NCBI RefSeq assembly: GCF_029239295.1
Contig: NZ_JAQZBC010000016.1
Location: 1-64,000 of the forward strand
Source: Sphingomonas sp.
GTDB lineage: Bacteria; Pseudomonadota; Alphaproteobacteria; Sphingomonadales; Sphingomonadaceae
Direction of reading: 5' to 3'
DNA length: 64,000 nt
Part shown: piece after piece, positions 17,600-26,848 of the stretch
Layout: each line of letters opens with the position of its first letter
Position numbering within the stretch: position 1 is the stretch's first letter
Notes under the pieces: generated by a model
Databases searched by the model: none
What the model was told of the DNA's origin: nothing
What the model saw: the letters and a program-made list of their open reading frames with translations, nothing else
Program-made: the position numbers and the translations under genes

Positions 17600-19278
17600 G
17601 CGGCAAACGCCTCCGCCTCGAGTGCATAGAGCGGCGCCGCCGACGCCTCGGCCGCGGCGCGCAAGCCCAGCGCCTCGGGCACGATCTGGTCGAGATAGAA
17701 GGCGACCACCGCCTTCTTTGCCTTACCGAAAGCATCGTCGCCGGCCTCGGCCGCTTCCCGCTCCAGCAGCCAGCCGCAGGTCGCGACCGACAGCATCGTC
17801 AGGAACGGATAGCTCGCCGCCAGCCGATCGTCGGCATCCGCCGTCTGCAACCGCCGGCCGACCGCGTCGCACGCATCGACCAGGTCGCCCAGCGCGAGAT
17901 GAGAGGCACTCCGCAGATCCTCGATCAGCGTTGCGAACGCCGCCCCGTTGGACAGCGACAGCTTGCGGCCGACGAGGTCTGCCGCCTGGATGCCGTTCGT
18001 CCCCTCGTAGATCGGGGTAATACGCGCATCGCGGAAGAACTGCGCCGCACCCGTCTCCTCGATATAGCCCATGCCGCCATGAACCTGCACGCCGAGGCTC
18101 GCGACCTCGTTACCGATGTCGGTGCCATGCGCCTTCGCCAGCGGCGTCGCGATCTCCAGCCGGTCGCGCGCCGCCGCATCGCCCAGGTTCGCGCGGTCCA
18201 CCTGCCCCGCGGCATAATAGACCAAGGCGCGCGCGGCCTGCGTCTGCGCCTTCATCCGCATCAGCATACGGCGAACGTCGGGATGCTCGATGATCGCCGC
18301 GGCCTTGCCCTCGCGCGCGCCCTGGATTCGCTCGCGGGCATATTCCACCGCCTTCTGCGTCGCGGCCTCGGCTACCTGCACGCCCTGCAAACCGACGTTG
18401 AGGCGCGCATTGTTCATCATCGTGAACATCGCGCGCATGCCGCCGAACTCCGCGCCGATCAGTTCGCCGACGCAATCGTCATGGTCGCCGAACGAAAGCA
18501 CGCAGGTCGGCGAGGCATGAAGCCCCATCTTGTGCTCGATCGAGACGACGCGAACGTCGTTGGGCGTGCCGTCGCTGCGCACCTTGGGCACCAGGAACAG
18601 CGAGATGCCCTTGGTCCCCTTGGGTGCATCGGGCGTCCGCGCGAGCACCAGGTGAACGATGTTGTCGGCCAGGTCATGGTCGCCGAACGAGATGAAGATC
18701 TTGGTGCCCTTGATCGAATAGGTGCCATCGCCGCGCGGCGTGGCGGTGGCGCGCAGGGCGCCGACATCGCTGCCCGCCTGCGGCTCGGTCAGGTTCATCG
18801 TGCCGGTCCACTCGCCGGTCGCTAGCTTGGGTAGCCACGTCGCCTGCTGTTCGGGCGTGCCATGATGCTGCAACGCCTCGATCGCGCCCACCGACAGGAT
18901 CGGCGCCAGCGCAAAGCCCATGTTGGCGCTGCCCAGCGTCTCCAGCACCGCGCATTGCACGGCAAACGGCAGCCCCTGCCCGCCGAATTCCTCCGGCACG
19001 CCGATCGTGCCCCAGCCGCCCTCGACATAGGCCTTGTACGCCGCCTTGTAGCCGTCAGGCATCACCACGCCGTCCGGCGTCCACTTGGCGCCGACCGTAT
19101 CGCCAGCGCGCGCCAGCGGCGCCCATTCGCCTTGCGCCAGCTGCCCGATTCCCTCCAGCACCGCCTCGATCACATCGGGGCTGGCGGAATGATAGCGTTC
19201 CGTAGCGGCAAGCTCGGCGATACGCACGATATGCTCGAGTACGAAACGCTGCTCGGCGACCGGGGCGGTGTAAGGCAT
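17596..19278 (-). CDS. acyl-CoA dehydrogenase, DmdC-like long form
   Basis: FAD enzyme of 560 residues, the long acyl-CoA dehydrogenase type that includes 3-methylmercaptopropionyl-CoA dehydrogenase. Characteristic segments are GVPEEFGGQGLPF, MNLTEPQAGSDVGAL, GTKIFISFGDHDL, HKMGLHASPTC and ITPIYEGTNGIQAADLVGRK, whose Glu is the usual catalytic base. The C-terminal 120 residues form the extra domain that short-form enzymes lack. It introduces a double bond into an acyl-CoA; the chain type is not decided by sequence. GGAG lies 6 bases before the ATG. The divergent Sua5 gene begins only 37 bases away, so the two promoters must be packed together or inside coding sequence. Confidence 0.92.
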   Translation of the reverse strand: MPYTAPVAEQRFVLEHIVRIAELAATERYHSASPDVIEAVLEGIGQLAQGEWAPLARAGDTVGAKWTPDGVVMPDGYKAAYKAYVEGGWGTIGVPEEFGGQGLPFAVQCAVLETLGSANMGFALAPILSVGAIEALQHHGTPEQQATWLPKLATGEWTGTMNLTEPQAGSDVGALRATATPRGDGTYSIKGTKIFISFGDHDLADNIVHLVLARTPDAPKGTKGISLFLVPKVRSDGTPNDVRVVSIEHKMGLHASPTCVLSFGDHDDCVGELIGAEFGGMRAMFTMMNNARLNVGLQGVQVAEAATQKAVEYARERIQGAREGKAAAIIEHPDVRRMLMRMKAQTQAARALVYYAAGQVDRANLGDAAARDRLEIATPLAKAHGTDIGNEVASLGVQVHGGMGYIEETGAAQFFRDARITPIYEGTNGIQAADLVGRKLSLSNGAAFATLIEDLRSASHLALGDLVDACDAVGRRLQTADADDRLAASYPFLTMLSVATCGWLLEREAAEAGDDAFGKAKKAVVAFYLDQIVPEALGLRAAAEASAAPLYALEAEAFAA

Positions 19279-19315
19279 GTTCTTCTCCAGTGTCGCGCCG
19301 CTATACCGTCCGGCG

Positions 19316-20245
19316 ATGACGGCTCAAATCCCTCGAATTTTGCCCTTTGGTGATGCGGCGATCACCGAGGCGGCGGCGCTGATCCGCGCTGGCGGGATCG
19401 TCGCCGTGCCGACGGAAACGGTATATGGGCTCGCCGCCGACGCAACCAATGCCGACGCGGTCGCGCGGATCTATGCCGCCAAGGGCCGGCCCAGCTTCAA
19501 CCCGCTGATCGTCCACCTGCCCGATCGCGCGGCGGCGGAGCGGATCGCGCTGTTCGACGGATCTGCGCGTGCGCTGGCGGATCGCTGGTGGCCCGGCCCA
19601 CTCACCCTCGTCCTGCCGCTGCGCCCGGATGCGGGGATCGCCGGCCTGGTCACCGCCGGCCTCGACACCATCGCGCTCCGGGTACCCGCCCACCGCGCGA
19701 TGCAGGCGCTGCTGCGCGCTTCCGCCCGCCCGCTCGCCGCTCCGTCAGCCAATGCCAGCAACGCGATCAGCCCGACCCGCGCCGAACACGTCGCCGCCAG
19801 CCTCGGCAACCGCGTGCCGCTGATCCTGGACGACGGGCCGACGACCGCCGGCCTCGAATCCACCATCGTGGGTTTCGGCGTCGGAAACGGCGCGATCCTG
19901 CGCCCCGGCCCGATCACCGCCGAACAGCTCGGCCTGTCAGCCGCCGCCCCCAGCGCGAACGTCACCGCCCCGGGCCAGCTCGCCACCCATTATGCGCCCG
20001 CCAAGCCGCTGCGCCTCAACGCGACCCAGCGTGACGGCGACGAATGGCTGATCGGTTTCGGTGAGATCGCAGGCGACGACACGCTGTCCGCCACCGGCGA
20101 TCCCGTAGAGGCCGCCGCGCGCCTGTTCGATGCGCTTCACCGCGCCGACGCCGTCGCGCCCCCGCGCATCGCCATCGCCTCCGTGCCCGACAGCGGCATC
20201 GGCGCGGCGATCAACGATCGCCTGCGCCGCGCCGCGCATCGCTAA
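19316..20245 (+). CDS. sua5: L-threonylcarbamoyladenylate synthase (Sua5/YciO/YrdC)
   Basis: Enzyme of 309 residues that makes threonylcarbamoyl-AMP from Thr, bicarbonate and ATP, the first step of the t6A37 modification of ANN-reading tRNAs. The YrdC domain (about 10-200) shows VAVPTETVYGLAADA, AKGRPSFNPLIVH and ARPLAAPSANASNAISPTRA. The extra C-terminal Sua5 domain (about 230-309) follows the conserved linker PGQLATHYAP, so this is the long Sua5 type rather than short TsaC. I chose the ATG at 19316; the frame remains open upstream but would run into the divergent dehydrogenase start. Confidence 0.94.
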   Translation: MTAQIPRILPFGDAAITEAAALIRAGGIVAVPTETVYGLAADATNADAVARIYAAKGRPSFNPLIVHLPDRAAAERIALFDGSARALADRWWPGPLTLVLPLRPDAGIAGLVTAGLDTIALRVPAHRAMQALLRASARPLAAPSANASNAISPTRAEHVAASLGNRVPLILDDGPTTAGLESTIVGFGVGNGAILRPGPITAEQLGLSAAAPSANVTAPGQLATHYAPAKPLRLNATQRDGDEWLIGFGEIAGDDTLSATGDPVEAAARLFDALHRADAVAPPRIAIASVPDSGIGAAINDRLRRAAHR

Positions 20246-20254
20246 TCGCGCTGA

Positions 20255-20800
20255 TCAGGCGGTGACGGTCGCCGCCTTCGAGCGCGCCGCGAAGCTCTTG
20301 CGCAGCTTCTGCAGCTTGGGCGGGATCACCGCCATGCAATAGGGGTTCCGCTGCCCCTCGCCGTTCCAATATTCCTGGTGGTAATCCTCGGCCGGATACC
20401 ATTCATCGGCATATTCGACCGTGGTGACGATCGGCTTGTCATGGTCGGCCTGCGCCCGGGCGATCGCCTGGTTCGCCTGCTCCTCCTGCATCACCGTCAT
20501 CGGGAAGATGGCCGAGCGATACTGCGTGCCCACGTCATTGCCCTGGCGGTTGAGCTGCGTCGGATCATGCGTCGCGAAGAAGATGTCGAGCAGGTCGCCA
20601 TAGCTGATCTGCTGCGGATCGAAGCCGACCCGGATCGCTTCGGCATGGCCGGTATCGCCGTTGCACACCTGCTTGTACGTCGGGTTGGGCACGGTGCCGC
20701 CGATATAGCCGCTCTCGACGCTTTCCACGCCGATCACGTCCTTGAACACGGCCTCGGTGCACCAGAAGCAGCCACCGGCAAGCGTCGCATATTCGGTCAT
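20255..20800 (-). CDS. msrA: peptide-methionine (S)-S-oxide reductase MsrA
   Basis: Enzyme of 181 residues that reduces the S form of methionine sulfoxide in proteins. The catalytic Cys11 lies in [36 protein letters not shown] and [19 protein letters not shown] are typical of the family. I start at 20800, where the conserved sequence begins and GGAG is 9 bases upstream; an in-frame ATG eight codons earlier is possible. msrB lies about 35 kb away in this window, so the two reductases are not in one operon here. It is convergent with sua5, with 9 bases between the stops. Confidence 0.96.
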   Translation of the reverse strand: MTEYATLAGGCFWCTEAVFKDVIGVESVESGYIGGTVPNPTYKQVCNGDTGHAEAIRVGFDPQQISYGDLLDIFFATHDPTQLNRQGNDVGTQYRSAIFPMTVMQEEQANQAIARAQADHDKPIVTTVEYADEWYPAEDYHQEYWNGEGQRNPYCMAVIPPKLQKLRKSFAARSKAATVTA

Positions 20801-20865
20801 GGATGCAGTCTCCTTTGCGGCCAATGTAGGAAGCCGCTAGGTCCCGCGCAAAGAGGGAGATCGAC

Positions 20866-21879
20866 ATGGCGCTTGGCGGCGAGACTTTGGGCGGCAAGGT
20901 GATGGTGACGGGCGGTGCCGGCTATATCGGCAGCCACGCGGTGCTCGCGCTGCTCGATGCCGGCCATGACGTGGTGGTGATCGACAATCTCGTCACCGGA
21001 TTCGACTGGGCGATCGATCCGCGCGCGGCCTTCGTCAACATCGCAGTCGAGAATCCGGGCGTGCGCGACGTGATCCGTCAGCACAACGTCCGCGCGATCA
21101 TGCATTTCGCCGGCTCGGTCGTGGTGCCGGAATCGGTCGAGAACCCGCTCAAATATTACCGCAACAACACCGCCGCCACGCGCAGCCTGATCGAAAGCGC
21201 GGTGGCGGAGGGCGTCCCGCACTTCATCTTCTCCTCCACCGCCGCGACCTACGGCAACCCGACCAGGGTGCCGATCACGGAGGCCGATCCGCAAGCGCCG
21301 ATCAACCCCTATGGCATGTCGAAGCTGATGACTGAGGCGATGCTGCGCGATGTCGCTGCGGTGCATCCGATGAACTATGGCGCGCTGCGCTATTTCAACG
21401 TCGCGGGCGCCGATCCGCAATCGCGCAGCGGCCAGTCCACCGTCGGCGCCACCCACCTCATCAAGATCGCGGTCGAGGCGGCGACCGGCAAGCGCGCCGC
21501 GGTTGGCGTTTTCGGCACCGATTTCGCCACCCGCGACGGCACCGGCGTGCGCGATTACATCCACGTGTCCGATCTCGCCGACGCGCATGTCGCCGCGCTG
21601 AAGCAGCTGATCGCCGCGCCGACCGAAAGCTTCACCTTCAACTGCGGCTATGGCCGCGGCTTCTCGGTCCTCGAAGTGCTCGACGCGGTCGACCGCGTCA
21701 CCAACATGACGATCGAGCGCCGCATCGAGGGCCGCCGCGCCGGCGATCCCGCCGAACTCGTGGCAGACAACGGCGCGATCCTCGCCGCGCTCGATTGGCA
21801 GCCCAGGCGCGCCGATCTCGACGGCATCGTGCGCGATGCGCTCGCCTGGGAACGCAAGCTTGCGGAGATGGGTAAATGA
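20866..21879 (+). CDS. galE: UDP-glucose 4-epimerase
   Basis: Extended SDR enzyme of 337 residues that interconverts UDP-glucose and UDP-galactose for surface glycans. The NAD-binding motif TGGAGYIGSH lies at about residues 15-24, the active-site Tyr-Lys is in NPYGMSKLMTE, and FNVAGADPQSRSG and GTGVRDYIHVSDLADAH are GalE hallmarks. GAGGGAG lies before the ATG, and the conserved N-terminus starts 11 residues in. The stop overlaps the start of the CitE-like gene (ATGA), an odd partner metabolically. Confidence 0.94.
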   Translation: MALGGETLGGKVMVTGGAGYIGSHAVLALLDAGHDVVVIDNLVTGFDWAIDPRAAFVNIAVENPGVRDVIRQHNVRAIMHFAGSVVVPESVENPLKYYRNNTAATRSLIESAVAEGVPHFIFSSTAATYGNPTRVPITEADPQAPINPYGMSKLMTEAMLRDVAAVHPMNYGALRYFNVAGADPQSRSGQSTVGATHLIKIAVEAATGKRAAVGVFGTDFATRDGTGVRDYIHVSDLADAHVAALKQLIAAPTESFTFNCGYGRGFSVLEVLDAVDRVTNMTIERRIEGRRAGDPAELVADNGAILAALDWQPRRADLDGIVRDALAWERKLAEMGK

Positions 21880-22712
21880 AGTTGCGATCGCTCCTGTTCG
21901 TCCCCGGCGACCGGCCGGAACGCTTCCCCAAGGCGGTCGCAACCGGCGCCGACGCGCTGATCCTCGACCTCGAGGATGCCGTCGCCCCGGATCGCAAGCC
22001 CGAGGCGCGCGCCGCCGTCCGCGCCTGGATCGAGGCGCCGCGCGACGACGGCCCGGCCATCTTCGTGCGCATCAACCCGATCGACAGTGACGAGGTCGCC
22101 GCCGATCTGGAGGCGCTCGCCGGCCTCGCGCTCGACGGCGTCGTCCTGCCCAAGGCGGAGGGCGCGTCCTCCGTCGCCACGCTCACCGATCGCCTGCCCG
22201 GCGATTACGCGATCCTCCCCGTCGCCAGCGAGACGGCGGCGGCGGTGTTCCAGCTCGGCACCTTCGGCAGCGTCGCCGGCCGGCTCGCCGGCATCACCTG
22301 GGGTGCGGAGGATCTCCCCGCCGCGATCGGCGCGACCAGCGCGCGCGAGGAGGACGGCAGCTACACCGATCCCTATCGCGTCGTCCGCGCGCTCACCCTC
22401 TTCGGTGCCCACGCCGCCGGCGTCCCCGCGATCGAAACGGTCTACCCCGATTTCCGCAACCTCGACGGCCTCGCCGCCTACGCCGCGCGTGGCCGCCGCG
22501 ACGGCTTCACCGGGATGCTCGCGATCCACCCCACCCAGGTCGCCGTCATCAACCAGGCCTTCACCCCCAGCGAGGCCGAACTCGCCCACGCCCGCGCCGT
22601 CATCGCCGCGTTCGAGGCGAATCCCGGCGCCGGCGCGCTGCAACTCGACGGCAAGATGATCGACGCCCCGCACCTGAAAAGCGCGCGGCGACTGCTCGCG
22701 CTGGTGGGCTAG
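21876..22712 (+). CDS. CitE-like HpcH/HpaI-family aldolase/lyase
   Basis: TIM-barrel lyase of 278 residues in the HpcH/HpaI aldolase / citrate lyase beta group. Conserved parts are RSLLFVPGDRPERFPKA, DALILDLEDAVAPDRK with the Mg-binding Glu-Asp region, FVRINPI, DGVVLPKAE, ITWGAEDLPAAIG and MLAIHPTQVAVIN. No citrate lyase alpha or gamma subunit is near, so it is the stand-alone type, which may cleave malyl-CoA, citramalyl-CoA or similar compounds. Translation is coupled to galE by a 4-base overlap. It converges on phaB with 17 bases between the stops. Confidence 0.87.
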   Translation: MKLRSLLFVPGDRPERFPKAVATGADALILDLEDAVAPDRKPEARAAVRAWIEAPRDDGPAIFVRINPIDSDEVAADLEALAGLALDGVVLPKAEGASSVATLTDRLPGDYAILPVASETAAAVFQLGTFGSVAGRLAGITWGAEDLPAAIGATSAREEDGSYTDPYRVVRALTLFGAHAAGVPAIETVYPDFRNLDGLAAYAARGRRDGFTGMLAIHPTQVAVINQAFTPSEAELAHARAVIAAFEANPGAGALQLDGKMIDAPHLKSARRLLALVG

Positions 22713-22729
22713 CCACCGGCGCGCGGCGG

Positions 22730-23452
22730 TCAGTACATGTGCTGGCCGCCGTTGATGCTCAGCGTCGATCCCGTGACGAACCCGCTGTCCTCGGAACAGA
22801 GAAAGACGACCCCGCGCGCAATCTCCTGCGCCTTGCCCAGCCGCCCGACCGGGATCTTGGCGACGATCTTGTCCAGCACGTCGGCCGGCACAGCTGCCAC
22901 CATGTCGGTGTCGATATAGCCAGGCGCGATCGCGTTGACGGTCACGCCGACGCGCGCAGCCTCCTGTGCCAGCGCCTTGGTGAACCCATGGATCCCGCTC
23001 TTCGCCGCGGCATAGTTCACCTGGCCATATTGCCCGGCCTGGCCGTTGATCGATCCGATGTTGACGATCCGGCCCCATTGCCGCTCGCGCATCCCCGGAA
23101 ACACGGCCTTGGCCATGTTGAAGCAACCGCCCAAGTTGGTGTCCATGACCTCCTTCCACATTTGGTAGGTCATCTTCATCAACGTGCCGTCGCGGGTGAT
23201 CCCGGCATTGTTGACCAGCACGTCGACCGGGCCGAGCTCCGCCTCAACCTGCGCCACCCCGGCAAGGCAAGCGTCATGGTCGCCGACGTCCCATCGATAG
23301 GCGCGGATGCCGGTACGCTCGGCGAAGTCCGCCGCGCGCGCGTCGTCGCTGGCGTAATTGGCGGCGACGGTCAGCCCCGTGTCGCGCAGCGCGACGCTGA
23401 TGGCTTCTCCGATCCCCCGCGTGCCGCCCGTGACAATCGCAACCCGGCCCAT
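22730..23452 (-). CDS. phaB: acetoacetyl-CoA reductase
   Basis: NADPH-dependent SDR of 240 residues that reduces acetoacetyl-CoA to (R)-3-hydroxybutyryl-CoA for polyhydroxybutyrate. The cofactor motif TGGTRGIG is at the start; NNAGITRDGTLMKMT, GSINGQAGQYGQVNY and AAKSGIHGFTKALAQE are typical PhaB sequences, with the Tyr-Lys pair in NYAAAKS. GGAGGG lies just before the ATG at 23452. Neither phaA nor phaC is in the window. It follows hemH on the same strand after 34 bases. Confidence 0.93.
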   Translation of the reverse strand: MGRVAIVTGGTRGIGEAISVALRDTGLTVAANYASDDARAADFAERTGIRAYRWDVGDHDACLAGVAQVEAELGPVDVLVNNAGITRDGTLMKMTYQMWKEVMDTNLGGCFNMAKAVFPGMRERQWGRIVNIGSINGQAGQYGQVNYAAAKSGIHGFTKALAQEAARVGVTVNAIAPGYIDTDMVAAVPADVLDKIVAKIPVGRLGKAQEIARGVVFLCSEDSGFVTGSTLSINGGQHMY

Positions 23453-23486
23453 CAACGCCCTCCCTCGTTCGCAGTGACGGCAAACG

Positions 23487-24494
23487 CTAGGAGACGGGCA
23501 ACCAGCCTTCAAGCTCGCGGCGGATCAGCGTTCGTAACAAATCAAGTCCGACCGGGCTGTCGTTCAGGCACGGCAGATAGGCAAAGTCGGTGCCGCCCGC
23601 CTCGATGAACGTCTCGCGCCCGCGGATCGCCAGTTCCTCCAGCGTTTCCAGGCAATCGGCGGAGAAGCCCGGCGCGACGATCGCGACCTTGCGGATGCCG
23701 CGCTCGGGCAGGCCGGCCAGCACCACATCGGTTGCCGGCTCCAGCCAACGTGCCCGGCCGAAACGTGACTGGAAGGTGATCGTCACCTCACGCCCCAGCG
23801 CCTCGCCCAGCAGCCGCGCGGTCTTCTGGCACTGGCAATGATAGGGGTCGCCCAGTCGCAGCGTGCGCTCGGGCATCCCGTGGAAACTGGCGAGCAGCGC
23901 GTCGGGCGTGAAGGGCAATGCGGCGATCTGCTCGCGCACTGACGTGGCCAGCGCGCCAATATAGGCGGGGTCATCGTGATACGGCGGCAGCGTGCGGATC
24001 GCCGGCTGCCAGCGCATTTGCGCGAGCTTGGCAAAGGCCTTGTCGTTCGCCGTCGCCGTCGTCGCGCCCGAATATTGCGGGTACAGCGGCGCCAGCAGGA
24101 TGCGGTCGCACCCTGCATCCTTCAGCGCCTGAATCCGGTCGCCGATCGCGGGACGGCCGTAGCGCATGGCATAATCCACCGTCACGTGCGGACCAAAGTC
24201 ATCGACCAGCGCCAGCGCCTGCGCGCGGGTGATCGCGGCGAGCGGCGATCCATCCTCGCGCCACACCTGCTGATAGGCATGCGCCGATTTCTTCGGCCGG
24301 GTGGTCAGCACCGCCCCGCGCAGGATTGGTTGCCAGATCAGCCGCGGGATCTCCACGACGCGCCGGTCGGACAGGAACTCCGCGAGATAGCGGCGCACCG
24401 CCGGCGGGTCGGGCGCGTCGGGCGTGCCGAGGTTGATCAGCAGCACACCGATCCGGCGCGGCGCTATCGGGGGATGATCGGGGGGCGGGGTCAT
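23487..24494 (-). CDS. hemH: ferrochelatase
   Basis: Enzyme of 335 residues that inserts ferrous iron into protoporphyrin IX, the last step of heme synthesis. Family patterns are GVLLINLGTPDAP at the start, DYAMRYGRP, LLAPLYPQYSGATT, the active-site His in LLASFHGMPERTL and the Glu-containing GFSADCLETLEEL. The start codon overlaps the stop of the upstream molybdenum hydroxylase gene (ATGA). The segment DPYHCQCQKTARL has two Cys, seen in other proteobacterial HemH, but no complete [2Fe-2S] set is obvious. Confidence 0.96.
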   Translation of the reverse strand: MTPPPDHPPIAPRRIGVLLINLGTPDAPDPPAVRRYLAEFLSDRRVVEIPRLIWQPILRGAVLTTRPKKSAHAYQQVWREDGSPLAAITRAQALALVDDFGPHVTVDYAMRYGRPAIGDRIQALKDAGCDRILLAPLYPQYSGATTATANDKAFAKLAQMRWQPAIRTLPPYHDDPAYIGALATSVREQIAALPFTPDALLASFHGMPERTLRLGDPYHCQCQKTARLLGEALGREVTITFQSRFGRARWLEPATDVVLAGLPERGIRKVAIVAPGFSADCLETLEELAIRGRETFIEAGGTDFAYLPCLNDSPVGLDLLRTLIRRELEGWLPVS

Positions 24495-26719
24495 GATGCT
24501 CCAAACGGCAGGGTGCGCGGGCGGTTGCCGGCGCCGGCGGCCAGCGCATTGGCGATGGCGGGTGCGACCGCCACGACACCCAGATCGCTGACCCCGCCCG
24601 GATCGCTCCGACTGGGGATCAGTTCGACGGTGATCTCCGGCGTGTCGGCCAGTCGCGGCAGCCGCAGGTCGCCCAGCGTACAGGTGTCGGCCAGCCCCGC
24701 GGTGAAGCGGGGCGCGCGCCCGGTGGCCAGCGCCAGCCCTAGCAAAATGCCACCTTCCACCTGCTGGCGGACGATATCGGGGTTGATCGCGCGGCCGCAA
24801 TCCACCGCAGCGACGATCCGGTCGACCTTCACGCCGCCGCTGCCGTCATGCTGCGCCTCTGCCAGCAACGCGATGCGGCTGCCGGCCATGGCGTGGCAGG
24901 CGAGCCCCTGCCCGCTGCCGGCGCGCCCGCCGTCCCATTCGCCCAGCGCCGCGGCGGTGCTGAGGCACCGTGCCAGTTGCGGATCATGGCCCAGCATCCC
25001 GATCCGGTAGGACATCGGTTCGGTGCCGCTGCGATGCGCCAGTTCGTCGATGAAGCATTCGGTGAAGAACGCATTGGCGCGGTCCGCCCCACCACGCAGG
25101 TGACCCACGGTCAGCGGAATATCGGCTGGGTGGTGAAGGATCGACGCTGCCGGAAACCGATAGGGCGGCAGCGCGCCGGCCATTGCATAACCGTCAGCCT
25201 GCTCGGGCAGGAACATCGTCGATCGCGCCAGCGCATCATGGCCGATCAAGCGACGGGCCAGCGCGGCGCCTGTCGCTGGCGTGGCGATCCGCGCCTGCCA
25301 GTCGAGGATCCGCCCGTCACTCGCCAGCCGCGCCGCCATGCGCGCCCGTGCCGGTGCGCCGAAGCGGTCGTGCAACGTCGCCTCGCGCCGGGTCCAGACC
25401 AGTTGCACCGGCCGCCGCAGCGTTGCGGCCAGGATCGCCGCCTGCTCCACCGCCTCATGATCGAGCGCGCGGCCGAACGATCCGCCGATCATCATCGGGT
25501 GGATGGTGACGGCCTGTTCCGGCACCCCGATGGCGCGCGCCGCTGCGGCACGGGCGAGGCCGGGTGCCTGCGTCGGCGCCCATAGCTCCAGCCGGTCGCT
25601 GTGCCACCACGCCGTCGCGCACGGCGTCTCCAGCGAGGCATGGACGCCCGGGCCGATGACGTAGCTGGCGCGCGCCACATCGCCGCTCAGCGTGTCCGCC
25701 GCCTCGCCCTGTCGCACAAACGCCAGGCCGGCCCGGTCGAACGCCGCCTCCAGCCCCGCATCGATCGTCGATGTCTCGGCCAGTGTCCCGCGCGTCTCGA
25801 ACCGCGGGCGAAGCGCCGCGAGGCCCTGGATCGCGGCCCAGCTGGTGTTGGCGATGACGGCTACCCAATGCGGGTTCTCGACCACCCCGGTCACGCCCCG
25901 CACGCGATCGGCGGCCTGCTTGTCGACCCGGACCAGCCGGCTGCGGCCCGTCCCACCCGCCTCTCCGCCGGCAGGCCCCTGCGCAATCGTGGCAAAGACC
26001 ATGTCGGGCAGCCGAACGTCGGCGGTGAAATTGACCGACCCGTCCACCTTAGCCGGCGCGTCGAGCCGTGGCAGCGACTGGCCCGTCAGCCGCCCTTCGT
26101 CGCCAAAGCGCAGCGGCAGTTCCTCTGGCAGGTCAAACGCCGCCGCCGCCGCGGCCAGATCGCCGAAGCGAAGCCGCTGCTTGCCGTTGACCACCAACCC
26201 GTCTGCGGTGTCGCATTGCTCCCAGTCGACGCCCCAGCGCGCCGCCGCCGCCTTCGCCAGCAACACCCGCGCCGCCGCCCCTGCCTCGCGCAGCGGCGCC
26301 TCGAACATCCGGACGGAGGTCGATCCCCCCGTCAGCACCAGCCCGGATCGTATCCAATGTTCGCGCCGGACCGCGTCGGGCACATGCGACAGCCCACCAC
26401 TAAACAGCGCGGCCGCCGCCATCGGATTGGCATAGGTCGGCCCCGGCAGCGCCGCCTCAACCCCGATGGTTCGCCAGTCGGCGCCCAATTCGTCCGCCAC
26501 GATCTGCGGCAGCGTGGTGTACACGCCTTGGCCATGCTCGGCCTGCGGGACCGCGATGGTGATCCGGCCGTTTTGCGCGATCTTCAGCCAGGCGCCGATC
26601 GCGGTCTCGTTGCGCTCGGGCGCGAGGTCGACGGCATAGTCGCGCGGCCACACCGCCCAGGCCAGCGCCAGTCCGGCTCCAGCGCCTCCGGTCACCAGCA
26701 GGGATCGCCGCGAAATCAT
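24491..26719 (-). CDS. IorB-like molybdopterin-binding oxidoreductase subunit (orphan, atypical active site)
   Basis: Protein of 742 residues in the xanthine dehydrogenase family, closest in layout to the beta subunit of isoquinoline 1-oxidoreductase. MISRRSLLVTGGAGAG is a Tat-type signal, so it is exported folded with its cofactor. Visible family parts are PQAEHGQGVYTTLPQIVADE, ALPRLDAPAKVDGS-like text, MIGGSFGRALDHEAVEQA and DCGRAINPDIVRQQVEGG. In related enzymes the end reads GVGEPG, with the Glu as catalytic base; here it is GGVSDLG, giving Asp712. No small 2Fe-2S partner or cytochrome subunit gene is adjacent. The substrate is unknown and activity is uncertain. ATGA overlap with hemH. 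Confidence 0.82.
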   Translation of the reverse strand: MISRRSLLVTGGAGAGLALAWAVWPRDYAVDLAPERNETAIGAWLKIAQNGRITIAVPQAEHGQGVYTTLPQIVADELGADWRTIGVEAALPGPTYANPMAAAALFSGGLSHVPDAVRREHWIRSGLVLTGGSTSVRMFEAPLREAGAAARVLLAKAAAARWGVDWEQCDTADGLVVNGKQRLRFGDLAAAAAAFDLPEELPLRFGDEGRLTGQSLPRLDAPAKVDGSVNFTADVRLPDMVFATIAQGPAGGEAGGTGRSRLVRVDKQAADRVRGVTGVVENPHWVAVIANTSWAAIQGLAALRPRFETRGTLAETSTIDAGLEAAFDRAGLAFVRQGEAADTLSGDVARASYVIGPGVHASLETPCATAWWHSDRLELWAPTQAPGLARAAAARAIGVPEQAVTIHPMMIGGSFGRALDHEAVEQAAILAATLRRPVQLVWTRREATLHDRFGAPARARMAARLASDGRILDWQARIATPATGAALARRLIGHDALARSTMFLPEQADGYAMAGALPPYRFPAASILHHPADIPLTVGHLRGGADRANAFFTECFIDELAHRSGTEPMSYRIGMLGHDPQLARCLSTAAALGEWDGGRAGSGQGLACHAMAGSRIALLAEAQHDGSGGVKVDRIVAAVDCGRAINPDIVRQQVEGGILLGLALATGRAPRFTAGLADTCTLGDLRLPRLADTPEITVELIPSRSDPGGVSDLGVVAVAPAIANALAAGAGNRPRTLPFGAS

Positions 26720-26848
26720 CGCCGGTCTGTAGCGCGCGCCAACCGCCCCGTCATCGGCTGCGTCACCCACCTGCACCATTGGGTAGCCGGCCCCAGATGT
26801 TGCGTATTCCTGGGGCGGAGGGGGCAGCGCTTCCGCCGCCCCACCGGC

